Shown piece after piece: positions 35,962-43,719 of a DNA stretch of 64,000 nt (positions are counted from its first letter, which is position 1; each line of letters opens with the position of its first letter). The translations under genes and the position numbers were made by a program. Under the pieces are notes generated by a model. That model had not been told where the DNA came from, did no database searches, and was given only the letters and a program-made list of their open reading frames with translations. Source of the stretch: Streptomyces carminius (lineage in GTDB: Bacteria; Actinomycetota; Actinomycetes; Streptomycetales; Streptomycetaceae); NCBI RefSeq assembly GCF_002794255.1, contig NZ_PGGW01000019.1, positions 188,501-252,500 on the forward strand, written 5' to 3'.

Positions 35962-37581
35962 GTGAGCGAGCCTCTGGACAGCGGGGATCCGCCCGCCGGA
36001 CTGCGGTTGACCACCGCGGAGTGGGGCATGTGGCAGGCCTTCCGCAACGGCAGCGAGCATGACCTGCGCTCGGGCACCCCGGAGCTGGACGATCCCAACG
36101 GCGACCACGAGTGGGGGCCGCGGCGGACGGTGCGGGCCCGGGTCGTCGCCCTGTTACTGCTGCACGGGCCGTCGCCGCTGCTCGGCCGGGTCGCCTCGCT
36201 GCAGCTGACCGGCGCGTACATCACCGGGAGGCTGGACCTGTCCGGGGGCACGGTCGAGCCGTACGTCGAGTTCAAGCAGTGCCGTTTCGAGGACGAGGTG
36301 CTGCTGCACGAGTGCCGGCTGGTGACGGCCCGGCTGGTCGACTGCCACATACCCCGGCTGGAGGCCGCCCGGATGAGCACCGAGGGTGATCTCCACCTGC
36401 CGCGCTGCACCGTTCCCGGGGGTGTGCGGCTCACCGACGCGTCCATCGGCACGGACCTGCTGCTGAACGAGATGACGGTCGGCAGCGGGCACCGCATGCG
36501 GTCGTTCTCCGCCGACGGCATCCAGGTCGCGCAGGATCTGCAGGCCAGCCTCGTGCTGGCGACCGGCGAGGTGGGCCTGCGGGGGGCGGAGATAGGCGGC
36601 TCACTGTTCATGTACGGCAGCGTGCTGCGCCGCGGCAGCGGGCAGTACGCGCTGTACGCCCCGCAGATGCGGGTGGAGCACTTCGCGCACTTCGCCTCCT
36701 CCGGCCCGCGTGAGCTGCCGGTCGTCCACGGCGCCACCCCGCCCGACGGCACCGCCTGGCCGCCGCCGGACGGGCACAGCCACGCGGTGCGGCGCGTCAA
36801 GCCCTTCGAGTGCACCGGCGGGATGAAACTGGACGACGGGAAGTTCGGGGACTCGCTCGTGCTGGACGAGGCCCGTTTCCACCTGTCGCACGATCAGGAG
36901 CTGTCACTGCGCCGCGTCCAGACCCCGGAGCTGTGCTTCACCCCCGAGCGGCCCGCCGACGGCCGGGTGGTGCTGGCGGGGGCGTCGGTGGACAACCTGG
37001 TGGACAGGGTGGAGAGCTGGCCGGTGGAGGACGGGCTGTGGATGGCCGGGTTCACCTACCAGAACCTGATCCCGCGCGGGAGGTTCACCCTCGCCCAGCG
37101 CATCCAGTGGCTGGCGACGGCGACTCCCGAGTACGCGCCGGAGCCGTACGAGCAGCTGGCGACGGTGATGCGCAACAGCGGGGAGGACGCCGACGCGCGC
37201 GCCGTCCTGCTGGAGAAGCAGCGCCGCCGCCGCGAGACGCTCCCGCCGGCCGCGAAGCTGTGGGGCTACCTGCAGGACTGGACGGTGGCGTACGGCTACC
37301 GGCCGGGGCAGGCCGCACTGTGGATGGCGGTGGTGTGGGCCTCGGGGACGCTGTACTTCGCCCGGCGCCCGCCGGAGCCGCTCAGACCGGGGGAGTCGCC
37401 GTACTGGAGCGCTCCCCTGTACGTGCTGGACCTGCTGCTGCCGGTGATAGACCTCGGCCAGTCCGGCCAGTGGAAGACCGCCGGCGCCGCCCAGTGGACG
37501 GCCACGGCGCTGATCCTGCTGGGCTGGGTGCTGGCCACCACGGTCGCCGCCGGGGCGACCAGGCTGCTGCGGCGGCAGTGA
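35962..37581 (+). CDS. Beta-helix-like protein with C-terminal membrane helices (annotated elsewhere as membrane oxidoreductase)
   Basis: 539 aa. Residues about 70-345 contain repeating short strands (LQLTGAYITGRLDLSGGTV, VGLRGAEIGGSLFMYGSVL, DGKFGDSLVLDEARF), suggesting a right-handed beta-helix, not a Rossmann oxidoreductase. After a helical linker (about 375-430) come two to three membrane helices (about 447-465, 480-500, 508-530). No nucleotide-binding or catalytic motif was found, so the oxidoreductase label used for relatives is unsupported here. GTG start with GGGGAGAG upstream. Function unknown. Confidence 0.8.
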   Translation: MSEPLDSGDPPAGLRLTTAEWGMWQAFRNGSEHDLRSGTPELDDPNGDHEWGPRRTVRARVVALLLLHGPSPLLGRVASLQLTGAYITGRLDLSGGTVEPYVEFKQCRFEDEVLLHECRLVTARLVDCHIPRLEAARMSTEGDLHLPRCTVPGGVRLTDASIGTDLLLNEMTVGSGHRMRSFSADGIQVAQDLQASLVLATGEVGLRGAEIGGSLFMYGSVLRRGSGQYALYAPQMRVEHFAHFASSGPRELPVVHGATPPDGTAWPPPDGHSHAVRRVKPFECTGGMKLDDGKFGDSLVLDEARFHLSHDQELSLRRVQTPELCFTPERPADGRVVLAGASVDNLVDRVESWPVEDGLWMAGFTYQNLIPRGRFTLAQRIQWLATATPEYAPEPYEQLATVMRNSGEDADARAVLLEKQRRRRETLPPAAKLWGYLQDWTVAYGYRPGQAALWMAVVWASGTLYFARRPPEPLRPGESPYWSAPLYVLDLLLPVIDLGQSGQWKTAGAAQWTATALILLGWVLATTVAAGATRLLRRQ

Positions 37582-37630
37582 GGCCGGGCGGCGGGCGGGC
37601 GGCGGTGAGCCGCCCGCCCGCCGCCCGGCC
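37582..37630 (+). terminator. 21-bp perfect stem terminator
   Basis: Arms 37582-37602 and 37610-37630 pair perfectly around a 7-nt loop, starting directly after the TGA of the preceding gene. Confidence 0.85.
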
Positions 37631-37706
37631 GCCGCGCGCCTCCGCCGGAGCCCCCGCCGGGACGTCCGCCGGACCGGCCGACCACCGAACCCGTCTCCAT
37701 GGGCCT

Positions 37707-37712
37707 TAGGCT
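37707..37712 (+). promoter_or_regulatory. -10 element TAGGCT, leaderless start at 37720
   Basis: TAGGCT ends 7 nt before the GTG. Because it lies inside the reading frame of an upstream ATG (37699), it favours the GTG as the true start. Confidence 0.55.
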
Positions 37713-37719
37713 GCGGACT

Positions 37720-38475
37720 GTGACCACCACTCGCCTACCGCTGTTTCCTCTCAACACCGTGCTGTTCCCCGGGCTGGTACTGCCGCTGAACGTGTTCGAG
37801 CAGCGCTACCGCGCGCTGATGCGCGAGCTGCTCCGGATTCCGGAGGACGAGCCGCGCCGCTTCGGGGTGGTCGCCATCCGGGACGGCCGGGAGGTCGCGC
37901 CGACCGCGACCGGGATGCCGGACCCCACGGCCCTCTCCGGGGCCGGCCCGGCAGCGGGCTTCGGGCCGGATCCGATACGGGCCTTCCACTCCGTGGGCTG
38001 CGTCGCCGACGCCTCGACGATCCGCGAGCGCCCCGAGGAGGACGGGAAGGGCGACGGCTACGAGGTGCTCGCCACCGGCACCACCCGCTTCCGGCTGCGG
38101 TCCGTCGACGCCTCGGGGCCGTATCTGGTCGCCGAGGTCGAGGAGCTGACGGAGGAGGTCGGGGAGGGCGCGGGCGCGCTCGCCTCCGGGGTGCTGCGGG
38201 CGTTCCGCGCCTACCAGAAGCAGCTCGCCGGTGCCCGGGAGCGGACCCTGGCCGGCGGCCAGGAGCTGCCGGACGAGCCGGCGGTGGTGTCCTATCTGGT
38301 CGCCGCCGCGACCGTGCTGGACACCCCGACCAAGCAGCGGCTCCTGCAGGCCCCGGACACCGCCACGCGGCTGGCGGAGGAGCTGAGAATTCTGCGGCGC
38401 GAGACGGCGCTGATCGGTAGGCTCCCCTCGGTTCCGGCGGCGGAGCTCACCCGCCTGCCGACCAGCCCGAACTGA
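37720..38475 (+). CDS. LON substrate-binding-domain protein, no protease
   Basis: 251 aa. LPLFPLNTVLFPGLVLPLNVFEQRYRALMREL is the typical start of the LON N-terminal (PUA-like) domain; FGVVAIRDGREV, SVGCVADASTI and RFRLRSVDASGPYLVAEVE continue it, followed by a helical region (about 155-240). No AAA+ or Ser/Lys protease domain is present, so it may bind unfolded or specific proteins without cleaving them. Leaderless mRNA inferred. Upstream of ybaK on the same strand, 49 bp apart. Confidence 0.88.
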   Translation: MTTTRLPLFPLNTVLFPGLVLPLNVFEQRYRALMRELLRIPEDEPRRFGVVAIRDGREVAPTATGMPDPTALSGAGPAAGFGPDPIRAFHSVGCVADASTIRERPEEDGKGDGYEVLATGTTRFRLRSVDASGPYLVAEVEELTEEVGEGAGALASGVLRAFRAYQKQLAGARERTLAGGQELPDEPAVVSYLVAAATVLDTPTKQRLLQAPDTATRLAEELRILRRETALIGRLPSVPAAELTRLPTSPN

Positions 38476-38524
38476 GCGCCGGGCCGCACCGGTGCCCGCC
38501 GGCCCGAGACACAGCGAGACGACA

Positions 38525-39025
38525 TTGGCCAGGAAGAAGCAGCGCACCGGCTCCGGCGGCACCCCCGCCACCGTGGCCGCCACGAAGGCGGGGGTGGCCT
38601 TCACCCTCCACTCCTACGAGCACGACCCGGCGAGCCCCTCCTACGGCGAGGAGGCCGCCGAGGCGCTCGGAATCGGTCCGGAGCGGATCTTCAAGACCCT
38701 GGTCGCGGAGGTCGACGGCACGCTGACCGTCGCGGTCGTCCCCGTCTCCGGCTCGCTGGACCTCAAGGCGCTGGCCTCGGCCGTCGGCGGCAAGCGGGCC
38801 TCGATGGCGGACCCGGCCGCCGCCGAGCGCACCACCGGCTACGTACGCGGCGGGATCTCCCCCCTGGGCCAGCGCAGGGCGCTGCCGACCGTCGTGGACA
38901 CCTCCGCCGAGCGGTACGGGACGGTCTGCGTCTCGGCCGGGCGCCGGGGCCTGGAGATCGAGCTGGCGCCCGCCGACCTGGTCCGGCTCACCGGCGCGGT
39001 GACGGCACCGGTCGCCCGCGGGTAG
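38525..39025 (+). CDS. ybaK: YbaK/EbsC-type Cys-tRNA(Pro) deacylase
   Basis: 166 aa. The conserved GTPATVAATKAGVAFTLHSYEHD opening, GPERIFKTLVAEVDG, the catalytic-lysine region and GGISPLGQRRALPTVVD identify the INS-like editing family that hydrolyses Cys-tRNA(Pro). TTG at 38525 fits the family N-terminus MARKKQ; GTG 38492 would add 11 atypical residues. A TTG start may keep expression low. Confidence 0.9.
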   Translation: MARKKQRTGSGGTPATVAATKAGVAFTLHSYEHDPASPSYGEEAAEALGIGPERIFKTLVAEVDGTLTVAVVPVSGSLDLKALASAVGGKRASMADPAAAERTTGYVRGGISPLGQRRALPTVVDTSAERYGTVCVSAGRRGLEIELAPADLVRLTGAVTAPVARG

Positions 39026-39040
39026 GCCCGCCGGCCGGCG

Positions 39041-39778
39041 CTATCCCTTGCCGGGTGCCCCGTCGCCGGGCGAGGAGGGCCGCGGCCCCCACCCCGGGTG
39101 GGTAAACGGCTCGGGGTCGGGGTCGCGGGGCCCGAACAGGGCCGTGAGTCCCAGGTGCACCACCAGCGCGGCGAACGGCCAGGCCAGCAGGGCGCCCTTG
39201 GCCTTCAGCTCCAGCGGGGCGTCGAAGACCTCCCCCCTGCCCACCTCCCCGGCCCGGGCCACCACGTCCTGCTCCGGTCCGAGCTGGACGCCCAGCCGCC
39301 AGGCCAGCACCGAGCCGAGCACCGCGCCGAGCGTCAGCCCGATCACCGTGCCGATGCCGCCCCGGCGCCTGGCGAGGAAGACCGCGGCCCCGGTCAGCGC
39401 CCCGGCGCCCAGGGCCAGCAGCACGAACGTGCCGTCGGCGCCGACCGTCTCCTCCCCCTCGGACTCGCGGAGGTAGACGGCCGTGCCGTCGGAGATCAGC
39501 GGGATCCGCGGGGCGAGCCACAGCCACAGCAGACCGAGCGCCACTCCGGTGACGGCCACCGCGACCGCCACCAGCGCGGCGTCGCGCACCTCCCGCCGGA
39601 CCTCGACACCGCCGGGCTCCGCACCGGGCCGGCGGAGTCCGGCGGCCTCCCCGTCCGGGCCGGACCCGCCCGTGTCGCCGGGTTCGCCGGATGCCGCGGC
39701 GCCGGGCGGCGGGGACGTCCACGGGTCGTAGTCCCGGGAGGGGCCGTGGTGGGAGGGAGGAGGCGTCGGTGCGGTCAC
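39041..39778 (-). CDS. DUF2567-like membrane protein
   Basis: 245 aa. A Pro/Gly-rich cytoplasmic N-terminus (about 60 residues), then four helices (about 70-92, 118-137, 143-162, 195-215) with an extracytoplasmic loop LISDGTAVYLRESEGEETVG. General architecture and the WLAPRIPLISDG turn fit the actinobacterial DUF2567 group. GTG start at 39778. Function unknown. Confidence 0.65.
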   Translation of the reverse strand: MTAPTPPPSHHGPSRDYDPWTSPPPGAAASGEPGDTGGSGPDGEAAGLRRPGAEPGGVEVRREVRDAALVAVAVAVTGVALGLLWLWLAPRIPLISDGTAVYLRESEGEETVGADGTFVLLALGAGALTGAAVFLARRRGGIGTVIGLTLGAVLGSVLAWRLGVQLGPEQDVVARAGEVGRGEVFDAPLELKAKGALLAWPFAALVVHLGLTALFGPRDPDPEPFTHPGWGPRPSSPGDGAPGKG

Positions 39779-39857
39779 CCTGCCATCGTGCCAGGTTCGG
39801 TCACCGGTTCGACGGGCAGGCCGTACGAGTGGCCCGCCGGGACGGCGCGGCCGCGGG

Positions 39858-40709
39858 TCAGCGCACCGCCGCGCGCCGGTACGCCCAGGTGGCGGCGGCC
39901 AGGGTCACGGCCCCGACCGCGGCGCACACCCCGAGATCGGCGATCACGGAGGGCCAGTGCGGCCGGGGCCCGAGAACGGCCGCCAGCGCCTCCACACCGT
40001 AGGTGGAGGGCAGCAGGTCCCGCAGTACGCGCACCGGTTCCGGCAGTCCCGAGGCCGGCAGGACGCCCAGCAGCAGCGCGGCGGACATGCCCAGTTGCCC
40101 GCAGAGCGTGGCGATCTCCTGACGGGGCGCGAGCAGCCCCAGGGCCGCGCCGAGCCCGGCGAGCGCCGCGCCGACCAGCGGCACCACCGCCACCAGCAGC
40201 CACAGCCCGTCCAGCGGGAGACCGTAGAGCAGCGCGCCGGTCACGGCGGTGACCGCCGTGCCGGGCAGGGTGAAGGAGGCGTACGCGCCCGCCGTTCCCA
40301 GCACCACCGCCGCGGGCGGCACCGGCAGGGTGGCGTAGTGGTCCAGGCCGCCGGAGGCGCGCAGCCGGCCGAAGTACTGGGCCAGCAGGTTGAGCGCGAC
40401 GAAGGCGACCACCAGCACGCTGGAGCCCGCCACCACGGCCCGCGCCTCGTCGCCGGGGCCGGCGTCCACGACGCCCCGCATCAGGACCATGATCCCGATC
40501 GACTGGAAGGTGGCCACGAACAGCAGGGGGATACGGGCCACCCGCGCCCGGGAGAGCTGCGCCCGGTAGACGGCCACCAGGCCGGACCACAGGCCCGCGC
40601 CGTCGGCGAGCGGGGCGGCGGCCGGCCCGCCTCCCTCCCGGGACTCCTCCCCCGGCTCCTCCCCGGCCGTCCCGCCGGGCGGCGCGGTCCGCGCAGCGGA
40701 CGTGCTCAC
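39858..40709 (-). CDS. ABC-2 type transporter permease
   Basis: 283 aa. A polar N-terminus, then six helices (about 58-78, 95-118, 140-160, 165-190, 200-225, 250-275) of the ABC-2 exporter fold. GTG at 40709 overlaps the stop of the ATPase gene (GTGA). Together they form a two-gene exporter; drug, lipid or peptide substrate unknown. Confidence 0.88.
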   Translation of the reverse strand: MSTSAARTAPPGGTAGEEPGEESREGGGPAAAPLADGAGLWSGLVAVYRAQLSRARVARIPLLFVATFQSIGIMVLMRGVVDAGPGDEARAVVAGSSVLVVAFVALNLLAQYFGRLRASGGLDHYATLPVPPAAVVLGTAGAYASFTLPGTAVTAVTGALLYGLPLDGLWLLVAVVPLVGAALAGLGAALGLLAPRQEIATLCGQLGMSAALLLGVLPASGLPEPVRVLRDLLPSTYGVEALAAVLGPRPHWPSVIADLGVCAAVGAVTLAAATWAYRRAAVR

Positions 40710-41779
40710 GCCTTCACCAGTCCCTCCGTGTGTCCGCCGAGCGCCAGGTAGACGTCCTCCAGGCTCGGGGTGGCCAGTGTGAAGTCGTCCAGCGCGGCGA
40801 ACGCCGGGCCGCCGGTGACGGCGGCGACCGCCGCCCGGGCGTCCTGCTGGGACAGCCGCAGCGTCCAGCGGCGGCCGGCCGTCACGGCGGACCGGTGCAG
40901 GGCCGCCACCTCGGGCAGCTCCAGCGGCGGGCGGTCCCGCCACACCAGTTCCAGCCGCACGTCCTCGCCGACCACCGCCTTCAGGCCGGCCGGGGTGTCG
41001 CAGGCGATCACCCGGCCGCGGTCCAGCACCGCGACCCGGTCCAGGACGAGTTCGGCCTCGATGACGTTGTGGGTCACCAGGACCACCGTGGCGCCGTGCT
41101 CGGCGCGCCGCCGGTCGATCGCTGACCACACCGCGCGCCGTGCCACGGGGTCCATACCGGTCGTCGGTTCGTCCAGCACCAGCAGGGGGCGCTCCCCCAC
41201 CAGCGCCGCCGCCACGCAGGCCAGCCGCCGCTGACCGCCGGAGAGCCGCCTCAGCGGACGGTCCGCCAGCGGTCCCAGGTTCAGCTCGTCCAGGACGGTG
41301 TCGCACTCGCGGCGCGCGGCGGCGGCGGCCAGACCGCGCAGCCGCCCGGTGGTCTCGGCCGCCAGCGTCACGGTCAGCTCGTCCAGCGCGGTGGACTCCT
41401 GCCCGAGGTAGGCCAGCAGCCGGGCCGCCCGCCTCGGGTGGCGGACCAGGTCGTGGCCCAGGACGTCGATGCCCCCGGCGTCGGGCCGGAGCAGTCCGGT
41501 GAGCTGCCGCACCAGGGTGGACTTCCCCGCGCCGTTCGGGCCGAGCAGGCCGAAGATCTCGCCGTGCCGCACGGTGAGGCTGACACCGTCGCTGGCACGT
41601 ACGGCGGGGGTGCCCGGGGCGCCGCGGCGCCCGCGCCGGGCGGGGTAGGTCTTGACCAGCTCGCGGACGCGCACGACGGCCTCCGCCGGCATCCGCGCGC
41701 CGTCCGCCGCGGCGCCCACGACGCTGCCCGCCGTGTCACCCACCGTGCCGTCCACCGCCTGCCGAGTGCCCGTCCTCAC
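40706..41779 (-). CDS. ABC transporter ATP-binding protein
   Basis: 357 aa. Walker A GPNGAGKST, Q-loop YLGQES, signature LSGGQRR, Walker B LLVLDEP and switch histidine VTHN are intact. A C-terminal extension (about 270-355) resembles the DrrA-type regulatory domain. GTG 41779 is the longest start; an internal ATG (41692, MPAEAVVRV) fits the family N-terminus and may be the true one. Confidence 0.92.
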   Translation of the reverse strand: MRTGTRQAVDGTVGDTAGSVVGAAADGARMPAEAVVRVRELVKTYPARRGRRGAPGTPAVRASDGVSLTVRHGEIFGLLGPNGAGKSTLVRQLTGLLRPDAGGIDVLGHDLVRHPRRAARLLAYLGQESTALDELTVTLAAETTGRLRGLAAAAARRECDTVLDELNLGPLADRPLRRLSGGQRRLACVAAALVGERPLLVLDEPTTGMDPVARRAVWSAIDRRRAEHGATVVLVTHNVIEAELVLDRVAVLDRGRVIACDTPAGLKAVVGEDVRLELVWRDRPPLELPEVAALHRSAVTAGRRWTLRLSQQDARAAVAAVTGGPAFAALDDFTLATPSLEDVYLALGGHTEGLVKA

Positions 41780-41809
41780 GAGCTACGAGGGTACGCGTCC
41801 CCGCCGGGA

Positions 41810-43114
41810 TCAATCGCCGGTGGGTGCGTGTTCGTTCACCGTACGGGCGTCCACCTCGCGCCAGAAGCCCGCCCGGATCGCGTAGCGGTCGTGCTCGTCG
41901 ATCTGGTCGTCCTTGTGCGCCAGCAGACCGAAGCGGGCGGCGTAGCGCAGCAGCTCACCGTCGATGCGGTGCGGGACGCGGGGGTACTCCGCGGAGAGGA
42001 TCCGCAGATGGGCGGGGACGGCCAGCCGCGCGATCCAGCGGCGGGCGAAGACCTGGCCGACCTCGAAGGGGTCGCCGCTGACCGTGGTGATGTCCTCCTC
42101 CCGGTCCGCCCAGCGCTGCTCGGCGGTGGTGAGCTGGGCGAGGGTGGGCAGCCCGGCGGCGTCGGGTGACTCACCGGGCGTACCGCGGTCGACCCAGCCC
42201 CGGTCGGAGGACCAGCGCAGGGTGGCGCCGGGGGAGGCGGAGGGGTTGGGCGGCACGGCGGGGCGGCCGAGTCCGGCCAGGTCCTTGGGGGTGGGTACGC
42301 CCCTGACCGGCCCGGGTTCCCCGGCGTGTCCGTCGGCGGCGGGGGCCTGGGCTCCGTTGCTGCCGGGATCGGCAGGGCCCCCGTCGGCAACGGCGCCGGC
42401 GGTGTCCGGCCGAGGAGCCCCGCCGCCGTCGGCGGCGGGGGCGCCCTCCGCGGGGGCGGCGGTGCTCCCCCCGCCGGAGGGAGGGGGGCGGTCGGGCAGC
42501 GGTGCGGAGAGGATCGCGGTGATCTCGGGCCGGGTGTCGGGGCGGGGCGAGCAGATCCCGGTGAGGTCCTTGGCCCGGACCGCGCGGGTGATCCAGTCGC
42601 GGTCCAGCACCCGCCGCTCGTCGGCCTCGGCGACCAGGTCCTCGGACTGGTTGTAGTCGCCGTCGGCGGCCTGGACGGCCCACAGGTGCACGGCGACACC
42701 GTGCTCCTTGGCGGACATCAGCCCGGGCAGCAGATCGCCGTCGCCGGTGACCAGCACGATGTCGGAGCAGGCCCGGTTGCGGGCCAGCTCGGTCAGCTCG
42801 GCGTGCATGGCCGCGTCCACGCCCTTCTGCGCCCACCGTCCCTCGCTCCGGGTGAGGGCGCCGAGCCGTACGGTCACCCGAGGCATCACCCGCAGCCGCC
42901 GGTGCTCGGGCTGGGGCACCCGGTCGGGCGCACCGTCGAACCAGTAGATCCGCAGCAGACGGCAGCCGGTGTCCTCCTCGGCGCGCTCGCGCAGTCCGTG
43001 GATGAGCACGGAGTGGTCCACGGTGATCCGGGAGCGTGCGGGCTCGCCCGCCAGGAGGCTCGCGGCGGCGCCCAGGAGATATCCGGCGTCCACCAGGACG
43101 ACGCAGCGGTCCAC
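41810..43114 (-). CDS. NYN-domain (PIN-like) protein with C-terminal helical domain
   Basis: 434 aa from the GTG at 43114, chosen because similarity begins at VDRCVVLVDAGYLL; GTG 43159 would add 15 residues. The NYN/PIN nuclease fold is shown by the acidic residues in VVLVDAGYL, QKGVDAAMHAEL and IVLVTGDGDLLPGL. A Pro/Ala-rich linker (about 210-310) leads to a conserved C-terminal helical domain (WADREEDITTVSGDPFEVGQVFARRW). NYN proteins are RNases or RNA-binding proteins; no target known. Confidence 0.85.
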   Translation of the reverse strand: MDRCVVLVDAGYLLGAAASLLAGEPARSRITVDHSVLIHGLRERAEEDTGCRLLRIYWFDGAPDRVPQPEHRRLRVMPRVTVRLGALTRSEGRWAQKGVDAAMHAELTELARNRACSDIVLVTGDGDLLPGLMSAKEHGVAVHLWAVQAADGDYNQSEDLVAEADERRVLDRDWITRAVRAKDLTGICSPRPDTRPEITAILSAPLPDRPPPSGGGSTAAPAEGAPAADGGGAPRPDTAGAVADGGPADPGSNGAQAPAADGHAGEPGPVRGVPTPKDLAGLGRPAVPPNPSASPGATLRWSSDRGWVDRGTPGESPDAAGLPTLAQLTTAEQRWADREEDITTVSGDPFEVGQVFARRWIARLAVPAHLRILSAEYPRVPHRIDGELLRYAARFGLLAHKDDQIDEHDRYAIRAGFWREVDARTVNEHAPTGD

Positions 43115-43406
43115 GCTCCACCCACTCTCGGTACGACCCGCACGGACCGGTACGGCCACCGCGGCCGGCGGCTTCCCGCCCGGCCTTGTGCGCTTGTCTC
43201 GGATCTGTCTGGAGTCTGCCCGACCGTACAGGCTCGGCGGCTCGGACTCGATCTTCGGCGCGGCGGGACACCGATGTCCACCGTACGGGAGGGCCGCCCG
43301 GGCAAGAAGACCGGCCGATCAGGGCAATTGCCCGGAATGCGAACTCCGCGGGTGCGTGCGAGGCTGATCGCGGCCCATCGTTCAAAGGTCCGCACAGGAG
43401 GAGATC

Positions 43407-43568
43407 ATGGGCAAGCGCAGGAAGGACGACCGCGACCGGCGGCGCGGACACGGGAGCACCGAGCAGACGAGGGAGCGGCCACCGGACACGGCCGGGGAGA
43501 CGGTGTCCCCGCGGGGCGGTTCCGGGGAGGGCGGCCGCAGGAGCCACCGGCGTTTCGGCCACAACTGA
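43407..43568 (+). CDS. 53-residue highly basic small protein
   Basis: MGKRRKDDRDRRRGHG... ending in RRSHRRFGHN. It has a near-perfect ribosome binding site (AGGAGG, 5 nt before the ATG), GC-rich third positions and its own terminator, so it is very likely real. Rich in Arg, Lys, Asp and Gly, probably disordered; nucleic-acid binding is a guess. The gap 43115-43406 to the divergent NYN gene holds the promoters. Confidence 0.7.
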   Translation: MGKRRKDDRDRRRGHGSTEQTRERPPDTAGETVSPRGGSGEGGRRSHRRFGHN

Positions 43569-43644
43569 CCGGCGACCGACCGGCGGAGAACCACGATCAC
43601 CCGGCCCCGGTTCCGCGAAGTCCCGGGCCCGGGCACCACGGGGG

Positions 43645-43680
43645 CGGCCCGGGGCGGTGAGTGCTCACCGCCCCGGGCCG
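43645..43680. terminator. Bidirectional terminator between small basic protein gene and dnaE
   Basis: Perfect 17-bp arms (43645-43661 / 43664-43680) almost without a loop, between convergent genes. Confidence 0.8.
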
Positions 43681-43719
43681 TCCGTCCGCTCCGGGCAGAC
43701 CGCCCCGGGCGGGGCGGGG

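Noticed and set aside
39858..41779. ABC exporter pair plus NYN gene as a defence island
   Set aside because: No nuclease-helicase, reverse transcriptase, toxin or restriction gene nearby; all neighbours are core Streptomyces genes.
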